Below are positions 58,954 to 64,000 of a stretch of DNA of 64,000 nucleotides, piece after piece. The position numbers and the translations under genes are program-made. This DNA comes from Dehalogenimonas alkenigignens (lineage in GTDB: Bacteria > Chloroflexota > Dehalococcoidia > Dehalococcoidales > Dehalococcoidaceae). The stretch's first letter is position 1. Each line of letters begins with the position of its first letter. The notes under the pieces are model-generated. The model saw only the letters and a program-made list of their open reading frames with translations. It did no database searches and was not told where the DNA came from. The stretch lies in contig NZ_KQ758903.1 of assembly GCF_001466665.1 (NCBI RefSeq), forward strand, positions 1,609,684 to 1,673,683, in the 5' to 3' direction.

Positions 58954-59418
58954 CTAAAGTCCAGAGGTACAATTAGGACATTTTTTAGCTTTAACCGGAA
59001 TAGAAGTCGCGCAGTACGGGCAGTCTTTAGTTGTCGGTGCGGCTGAAACCGCAGCGGCTTCCTTGGCCTTTTGTTTGGCAGCCATCTGATTCAAAGGCCG
59101 AACGATAAAGAAGAAAATGGCCGCGGCGACAATGAGAAATGAAATCAGGGCATTGATAAAGACACCATAATTGATAGTCACCGCACCCGCGGCTTTGGCA
59201 GCGGCTAATGAATCGTATGGAGCTGAGGTCGCCCCTTCTTTCAACACCACGAACAGGTTGCCGAAATCAACATTGCCAAGAAGTAAACCGATCGGAGGCA
59301 TCAAAACATCTGAAACAAACGAGTTAACGATTGCCCCAAAGGCCGCGCCTATTACTATGCCTACCGCCAGATCGACAACGTTGCCACGCATGATGAAGGT
59401 CTTGAATTCTTTGAGCAT
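58954..59418 (-). CDS. mscL: Large-conductance mechanosensitive channel MscL with zinc-ribbon tail
   Basis: 154 residues. MscL opens under membrane tension to release solutes during osmotic downshock. The N-terminal amphipathic start MLKEFKTFIMRGNVVDLAVG and the pore helix IVIGAAFGAIVNSFVSDVLMP are visible, and the second helix is FINALISFLIVAAAIFFFIV. Past the usual end there is a zinc ribbon of two Cys pairs (CPYCATSIPVKAKKCPNC), an added module seen in some MscL. GGAGGGG precedes the ATG. Confidence 0.95.
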   Translation of the reverse strand: MLKEFKTFIMRGNVVDLAVGIVIGAAFGAIVNSFVSDVLMPPIGLLLGNVDFGNLFVVLKEGATSAPYDSLAAAKAAGAVTINYGVFINALISFLIVAAAIFFFIVRPLNQMAAKQKAKEAAAVSAAPTTKDCPYCATSIPVKAKKCPNCTSGL

Positions 59419-59560
59419 ACCCCTCCTTTCAAACCAAGAGTTAGTTCAATACTACTCTCAAACTTATAGTAAAACAAGATATACTATCCTAACTTAAACT
59501 CACTAGACCCCGCATTTTCTCTAATACGTCAAACGAAGAAAATGGGAGTATAATTTTGGA

Positions 59561-59923
59561 GTGATAGAAAGATCACCAGCGACAATTGATGAATTTGTGA
59601 GAGGATTTCCTGCTGCCACGCAGGAAATCCTCAAGAAGTTGAGGCGGCTCATCGGCAAACTTGCCCCGGAAGCCACCGAGGCGATTGTCTACGGCATACC
59701 TACATTCCGGCTAAACGGCAACCTGGTCCATTTTTCCGCCTTGAAAAATCATATCGGGTTTTATCCGACACCTTCAGCCATTGAAGCTTTCAAGGAAGAA
59801 CTTAAGGCCTACGCCACCTCAAAAGGCGCCGTTCAGTTCCCTCTCGATCAACCCATTCCCTATGACCTTATCGAGCGGATGGTGCAATTCAGAGTCAGCG
59901 AACAGCGCAAGAAGGCTGTTTAG
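59561..59923 (+). CDS. DUF1801 (YdhG-like) domain protein
   Basis: The 120-residue protein from a GTG start has the DUF1801 pattern: FVRGFPAATQEILKKLRRLI, then PEATEAIVYGIPTFRLNGNLVHF and SALKNHIGFYPTPSAIEAF, ending GAVQFPLDQPIP. The function of this small family is not established; relatives have been linked to iron-binding. It lies 20 bases before a cysteine-rich gene in the same direction and may share its transcript. Confidence 0.88.
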   Translation: MIERSPATIDEFVRGFPAATQEILKKLRRLIGKLAPEATEAIVYGIPTFRLNGNLVHFSALKNHIGFYPTPSAIEAFKEELKAYATSKGAVQFPLDQPIPYDLIERMVQFRVSEQRKKAV

Positions 59924-59943
59924 CATTCAGTCAGAGCGATTTG

Positions 59944-60156
59944 ATGGAACCTTCCGACGCCGAGAATATCTGCCTGTGCCGGATATGCCCGTCTTACGTC
60001 GAGTGCGGTGAACCGACCGCTTTTTGCCTCGGCACCAACCCCAGTAAATGCATCAATGCTGAAGCCGGCTGCCTGTGTCTCGGCTGCCCGCTTTGGGTTA
60101 AAAAGGCTTTCCGGCACGTTTACTTCTGTACTCGAGGGGCGGAAATTGCTCAATGA
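59944..60156 (+). CDS. DUF2769 cysteine-rich protein
   Basis: The 70-residue protein starts at the ATG at 59944. It is packed with cysteines in a regular order: ENICLCRICPSYVECGEP, then FCLGTNPSKC and AGCLCLGCPLWVKKAFRHVYFC. This fits DUF2769, a small family common in anaerobes and thought to bind metal or iron-sulfur clusters. Function not established. Confidence 0.8.
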   Translation: MEPSDAENICLCRICPSYVECGEPTAFCLGTNPSKCINAEAGCLCLGCPLWVKKAFRHVYFCTRGAEIAQ

Positions 60157-60204
60157 AAGCCCCGGCGATTGACCGACGGCGTCTTCTAACGTATAATTGT
60201 TTAA

Positions 60205-61692
60205 GTGACAGGGCTGTTCAACCGGCTGACTGACACGCCGCGCGAGGAATGCGGCGTCTTTGGTATATACGCCCCTGCCGAAGAAGTTTCCCGCATCTCA
60301 TTCTTTGCTCTCTTTGCCCTTCAACACCGCGGCCAGGAATCCGCCGGAATAGCTACCGCCGACGGCTACACCATACGCTCCTATTCCAGAATGGGACTGG
60401 TATCCCAGGTCTTCTCGGAATCAGCCTTATCACAGCTGACCGGTCACATGGCGATCGGCCACAATCGCTACTCCACTTCGGGTTCCAGCATCTCCTGCAA
60501 CGCCCAGCCGGTAGTTGTCGGTGAAGGCGAGAGGCAGATTGCGCTGGCTCACAACGGCAATATCACCAACGCGCTCGCTCTGCGCCGGGAACTTGATGAT
60601 CTTGGCTACACCTTCAAAGGCAGCACCGATTCCGAGGTCATAGCCAATCTTATATCATCGGCTCCGTTTTACGACATGGAAGAGCGGATTCGTTACGCCA
60701 TGGGCCGGCTGCAAGGCGCTTACTCTATAACGATGCTGACCAGGGAAACCCTGTACGCTTTCCGGGACCCACTGGGTGTCCGGCCGCTGTGCCTGGGTAA
60801 ACTCGGCGACTCCGGCTGGGTAGTCGCCTCAGAGACATGCGCCCTGGGGCATATCGGCGCTGATTTTATCCGAGAGATAGAACCGGGAGAGATCGTCCGC
60901 ATCGATCCCAACGGTGTTGAAAGTTTCAAAGAAGATTCCGGCCGCCGGGCACTCTGTATTTTTGAATACATCTATTTTGCCCGGCCGGACAGCATCATGA
61001 ATAACCGGCTGCTCTACACCGCCCGCCAGGCAATGGGCGCGGAGCTCGCCAAAGAACACCCGGTGGAAGCTGACCTGGTGGTAGGCGTGCCGGACTCCGC
61101 CACTGCCGCCGGCGCCGGCTATGCCCTGGCAAGCGGCATCCCGCCGGCTGAAGGTCTCATCAAGAACCGCTATATGGGCCGGACATTCATCGAACCAACC
61201 CAGCGTATCCGCGACCTTGGGGTCAAACTCAAATTCAATCCTCTCCAGTCGGTGCTGGAAGGCAAGCGGGTGGTACTGGTGGACGATTCGATCGTCCGGG
61301 GTACCACAACCCCGCAGGTCATTAAACTGCTGCGCAAGGCTGGAGCCAAAGAAGTCCATATGCGCGTTTGCGCCCCGCCCATCCGCCACCCCTGTTTCTT
61401 CGGCGTGGATATGGCCACCCGGCGTGAACTCATCGCCGCCCGGATGACCGTTCCGGATATCAAGAATTATATCGGTGCGGACTCGCTGGGTTACCTGTCG
61501 GTGGAGGGATTAATCCGCGCCGTGGGCGCCCCCAAGGAAAACTTCTGCCTTGCTTGCTTCACCGGTGATTATCCGGTGCCGGTGCAGCTGGAACTGGACA
61601 AGCTAGCCCTGGAGGACAGCACGCAAATACGGCTGCCGGAGAGCTTTTCCCGCTCGATGGATGCCGAGGAAATTCCGGCCGTCAGTCTTTAA
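60205..61692 (+). CDS. purF: Amidophosphoribosyltransferase
   Basis: PurF catalyses the first step of purine synthesis, moving the glutamine amide to PRPP. The 495-residue protein starts at a GTG and has a 15-residue propeptide before Cys16 in REECGVFGIYAP, the catalytic N-terminal nucleophile freed by self-processing. The PRPP loop is VVLVDDSIVRGTT near residue 355. Cysteines in CIFEYIYFARPDS and CLACFTGD fit the 4Fe-4S-bearing Bacillus-type enzyme. No other purine genes adjoin it in the window. Confidence 0.96.
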   Translation: MTGLFNRLTDTPREECGVFGIYAPAEEVSRISFFALFALQHRGQESAGIATADGYTIRSYSRMGLVSQVFSESALSQLTGHMAIGHNRYSTSGSSISCNAQPVVVGEGERQIALAHNGNITNALALRRELDDLGYTFKGSTDSEVIANLISSAPFYDMEERIRYAMGRLQGAYSITMLTRETLYAFRDPLGVRPLCLGKLGDSGWVVASETCALGHIGADFIREIEPGEIVRIDPNGVESFKEDSGRRALCIFEYIYFARPDSIMNNRLLYTARQAMGAELAKEHPVEADLVVGVPDSATAAGAGYALASGIPPAEGLIKNRYMGRTFIEPTQRIRDLGVKLKFNPLQSVLEGKRVVLVDDSIVRGTTTPQVIKLLRKAGAKEVHMRVCAPPIRHPCFFGVDMATRRELIAARMTVPDIKNYIGADSLGYLSVEGLIRAVGAPKENFCLACFTGDYPVPVQLELDKLALEDSTQIRLPESFSRSMDAEEIPAVSL

Positions 61693-61887
61693 CGCTCGTT
61701 GAGCTGATCTCCGCTCCAGGCGGTTTCCTCTTCTTCCATGCATCCTTCACAGTACTATCTTTACAACAGCGCCCAGACGCCTTTGACATTTGCCCATTTT
61801 TCCACCGGTATATTGACGTAAGGGGTATAATCTCATCAGGTATTTGGATGGTTCTGACCTTTCTTTCCGGTAGCTTCCGGAGGCAGT

Positions 61888-62202
61888 ATGATCAAAGTGA
61901 TGATAGGGTTTCACAAAAAGCCGGACAGCGATATTCAACCTGTACTGCAAAAACTCCGTTCTTTCGCCATGACTTTTCAAGGTTTTAAAGGTATGGAGAG
62001 TCTCGAAAGCGACGAAGGAGGCTCGATCATCGTCATGGAGTTCAACTGGGAAAGCCTGGACCATTGGAAAGCCTGGAAAGCTTCACAGGTACAGAAACAA
62101 ATCCTGGAAGATGCCGCCGGTTTACTGCTGGACCGCCCTAAGATGAGCGTTTATAAAGTGGTGCCTCTGAGCGGCTGGCCGACGGGAGGTTCGTTGCCTT
62201 GA
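61888..62202 (+). CDS. Antibiotic biosynthesis monooxygenase (ABM) domain protein
   Basis: The 104-residue protein has the ferredoxin-like ABM fold pattern: MIKVMIGFHKKPDSDI, then FQGFKGMESLESDEGGSIIVM and WESLDHWKAWKASQVQKQIL. Members include haem-degrading enzymes and small monooxygenases; the family name says little about the reaction. GGAGGCAGT precedes the ATG. It is followed by a terminator shared with the convergent hydrogenase operon. Confidence 0.85.
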   Translation: MIKVMIGFHKKPDSDIQPVLQKLRSFAMTFQGFKGMESLESDEGGSIIVMEFNWESLDHWKAWKASQVQKQILEDAAGLLLDRPKMSVYKVVPLSGWPTGGSLP

Positions 62203-62280
62203 TCTCCACCGAGTACGCGCCGCGGTCGGCAAACCGGATTTAGCCTGGCCGCACATGGGTTGCATTTTGTTTGAAAACCA

Positions 62281-62309
62281 AACAGGCGCCTCTTAAAGAG
62301 GCGCCTGTT
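62281..62309. terminator. Bidirectional terminator between ABM gene and hydrogenase
   Basis: AACAGGCGCCTCTT pairs with AAGAGGCGCCTGTT and is followed by TTTTTG on the plus strand. Strong, factor-independent form. Confidence 0.9.
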
Positions 62310-62333
62310 TTTGTTCCATAAGGCAGCGCTGCT

Positions 62334-63605
62334 TTAGTGCACCGAACAGGAGATACAGGGGTCGTATGCACGCACCAGCATTTCCAGGGTGTGCCTGATT
62401 TCATCCACCGGCTTGTCCAGGATGGCCGGGGCTAAAGCGTCGAAATCATGCTGGATAGAGGCGTGGTTCTGGCCGGTAGGGATGATGCAGTTAGCCGAGA
62501 CAATCTCACCGGCATCGTTATAAGTGTAGTCATGGATGAGCATGCCGCGCGGCGCTTCGACGATACCCACGCCGCGGCCGGCGCGAGGCTTTACCTTGAC
62601 CTCTTCATCATGCAGACCCCGTGCCAGCAGCCTGTCGATGATGTTGATGGCATCTTCAACGCAGTGAACCGTTTCCACCGCCTGGGCAACAGAGATGAAG
62701 AAGGGATTGTGGATGGGGGCTTTCATGCCCAGGGAAGCAGCCGCTTTTTTGGCGCGAGGCAGCAGTTGTTCCGAACTCAGGTTGAAGCGAGCCAGCGCGC
62801 CGACCTGATATGACGCCCGCGCATGCCTGGTATATTTAGCCGAGGACTGAGGCACGCAGAACTCGTTGGTGATCTTCTGGTAGTCCTCCAGCGGAAAGGT
62901 GCCGCCGTCGGAGGAGGCGATCTTGCCGGTGATAAAAGCGTACTCCTTGGAATCCTTGAGCGCTACGTATTCGGTGGGACGGTTGAAGTTGGGGATCATC
63001 GGGGCGAGCGATTTAACGACGGCCACCATGGTTTCGGCGTCGTCCAGGCACTTGACCAGTCTCTCGCGGACATCACGCAGGGCGTCGGCGTCGGGAAGCT
63101 TGCTCCAGCCGCCGACAATGGGAGTGATGGGGTGGGTCTTCCGGCCGGCCAGTATCTCGGCCAGGTTATAGGCCAGCTTTTTCATCCTGACGGCCATGAC
63201 GATAACATCACCGTGGGTCGCGACAAGCGGGATGACCGAGTCTGCGCCAAGGAAATCCGGGGCGATAAGGAAAAGCACGTGCAGAACATGACTCTCGAGC
63301 AGTTCGGCATCGTAAAGCAGCTTCCTGAGGAGCCAGGCTTGCTCCGTCAGTTTGATACCAAAGGCGGCTTCGGTAGCCTGGAGCGACGCGGTAGTATGGG
63401 CGATTGAGCAGATGCCGCAAATACGCGATGAGATGGTGGAGACGTCGTCATAGTTGCGGCCCTTAAGCATCCATTCAAAGAAGCGGGGGGATTCGGTAAC
63501 TTCCCAGAGGACCTTTTCAAGCTTGCCGTCTGAAGCCTCCAGGTGGATGTTGCCGTGTCCCTCGACGCGAGTAAGCTGGTTGACCTTGATCTTTATTTCT
63601 GGCAC
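62334..63605 (-). CDS. mvhA: [NiFe] hydrogenase large subunit (group 3c, F420-non-reducing type)
   Basis: 423 residues. It oxidises or produces hydrogen at a Ni-Fe centre. The first nickel-ligand motif is SRICGICSIAHTTAS near residue 60 and the second is DPCISCSVH at the extreme C-terminus. The frame ends in the histidine where the maturation protease would normally cut, so no removable tail is present. The length and sequence fit MvhA/VhuA-type enzymes, which in Dehalococcoidia supply electrons in the cytoplasm. Its start overlaps the small subunit stop by 13 bases. Confidence 0.92.
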   Translation of the reverse strand: MPEIKIKVNQLTRVEGHGNIHLEASDGKLEKVLWEVTESPRFFEWMLKGRNYDDVSTISSRICGICSIAHTTASLQATEAAFGIKLTEQAWLLRKLLYDAELLESHVLHVLFLIAPDFLGADSVIPLVATHGDVIVMAVRMKKLAYNLAEILAGRKTHPITPIVGGWSKLPDADALRDVRERLVKCLDDAETMVAVVKSLAPMIPNFNRPTEYVALKDSKEYAFITGKIASSDGGTFPLEDYQKITNEFCVPQSSAKYTRHARASYQVGALARFNLSSEQLLPRAKKAAASLGMKAPIHNPFFISVAQAVETVHCVEDAINIIDRLLARGLHDEEVKVKPRAGRGVGIVEAPRGMLIHDYTYNDAGEIVSANCIIPTGQNHASIQHDFDALAPAILDKPVDEIRHTLEMLVRAYDPCISCSVH

Positions 63606-64000
63606 TGCGATACCTCCGAATAGGAGTTGTAGATTTTAAAGCGCTCGAGAATCTGGTCAAGCGTCAGACCGTAGCGGGCAAGGACGTCCTTGGCCGAGTT
63701 AGTGTTGGGGTCATCTACCAGACCGCGACAGCCCCAGCAGAAGCGTCCGGATGATACGCACAGGGCGTCACAGCCGGCGCGGGTTACCGGGCCGATGCAG
63801 GTGCCCCCCCGCTGAAAGACGCAGACGTTACCGGCGATGCGGCACTCGGTGCAGACGGGGTAATTGGGAATATCCGGCCGTTTGCCTAAAAGGGCTGCTT
63901 TGACCACTTTGAGAAATTCTGAAGTCGTCGGGGGGCAGCCGCGAATATAGGCGTCCACCGGTACGACGGCGCTGACCGGCCGGGCTGGAATGGTGTTGTA
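63593..64000 (-). CDS. mvhG: [NiFe] hydrogenase small subunit, 5' end cut by window edge
   Basis: The frame is open to the window edge, so the N-terminus is missing. The visible 135 residues contain the small-subunit cluster-binding part: VDAYIRGCPPTTSEFL, then YPVCTECRIAGNVC, GTCIGPVTRAGCDALCVSSG and FCWGCRGLVDDP, enough cysteines for the proximal, medial and distal 4Fe-4S clusters that relay electrons from the Ni-Fe site. It belongs with the large subunit downstream; the third subunit (MvhD type) would lie beyond the edge or elsewhere. Confidence 0.92.
   Translation of the reverse strand, partial: YNTIPARPVSAVVPVDAYIRGCPPTTSEFLKVVKAALLGKRPDIPNYPVCTECRIAGNVCVFQRGGTCIGPVTRAGCDALCVSSGRFCWGCRGLVDDPNTNSAKDVLARYGLTLDQILERFKIYNSYSEVSQCQK

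Noticed and set aside
1-64000. CRISPR array or intact insertion sequence
   Set aside because: I found no regularly spaced repeats with unique spacers and no transposase frames. The only mobile-element enzymes are the serine recombinases near ssrA.

Overview
The window looks like chromosomal DNA of an organohalide-respiring member of the Dehalococcoidia (Chloroflexota), more likely Dehalogenimonas-like than Dehalococcoides because the core genes are fairly GC-rich. The evidence is three intact reductive dehalogenase genes (rdhA) with twin-arginine signals and two 4Fe-4S motifs, a broken fourth copy, two rdhB anchors, and a tmRNA tag (GERELVLAG) that I recall from Dehalococcoides. An F420-non-reducing-type [NiFe] hydrogenase and an adenosylcobalamin-dependent ribonucleotide reductase fit the same group. 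The assignment is from pattern recognition; no search was run.

Layout. 1-2421 is core DNA: a HAD phosphatase, a glutaminyl cyclase lipoprotein, smpB and ssrA (tmRNA). From 2422 to about 25150 lies a composite, AT-richer genomic island inserted at the 3' end of ssrA. It opens with a minus-strand integration, replication and modification module: two serine recombinases, small genes, a ParB-like protein, a Mom-like DNA modification protein and a primase-helicase carrying a symmetric set of 9-bp repeats. Next come a BASS-type transporter, rdhAB, a class II ribonucleotide reductase behind a structured RNA leader, and a three-gene sensory system (B12-fold-like protein, DUF1638-PAS histidine kinase, response regulator). 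Degenerate copies of the ssrA attachment site then bound a second dehalogenase module (19.2-25.15 kb) with an rdhA interrupted by one in-frame TGA, an intact rdhAB pair, a flavin-binding protein and a CRP/FNR regulator.

25.2-30.3 kb carries miscellaneous accessory genes: a channel-like membrane protein, a DinB-like protein, single and tandem low-molecular-weight phosphatase proteins, a ferredoxin:thioredoxin reductase-like protein and an excisionase-like protein. 30.7-32.5 kb is a second two-component system, whose kinase has lost its ATP-binding boxes. 33.2-41.65 kb is a radical-SAM island of six genes, four of them in the B12-binding radical SAM family and one of those with a ruined cluster motif. 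It is led by the same structured RNA that precedes the ribonucleotide reductase and ends at a tRNA-Gly. The shared leader ahead of two cobalamin-linked loci, with compensatory base changes between the copies, is the strongest candidate here for a little-described regulatory system.

42-47 kb holds a frameshifted phage-type gene, three exported surface proteins and an rdhA without rdhB, ending at the initiator tRNA. From 47.2 kb the DNA is core-like: a NuoE/NuoF/formate dehydrogenase operon with acpS, a DUF3068 protein, an MFS exporter, yebC, ruvC, a glutaredoxin-like protein, a secreted trypsin-like protease, mscL, purF and a [NiFe] hydrogenase that runs off the right edge.

How it fits together: the hydrogenase and the formate dehydrogenase could supply electrons, RdhAB proteins would be the terminal reductases, and cobalamin is the recurring cofactor (RdhA, NrdJ, B12-radical SAM). 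The two-component systems and the CRP/FNR protein are the likely switches.
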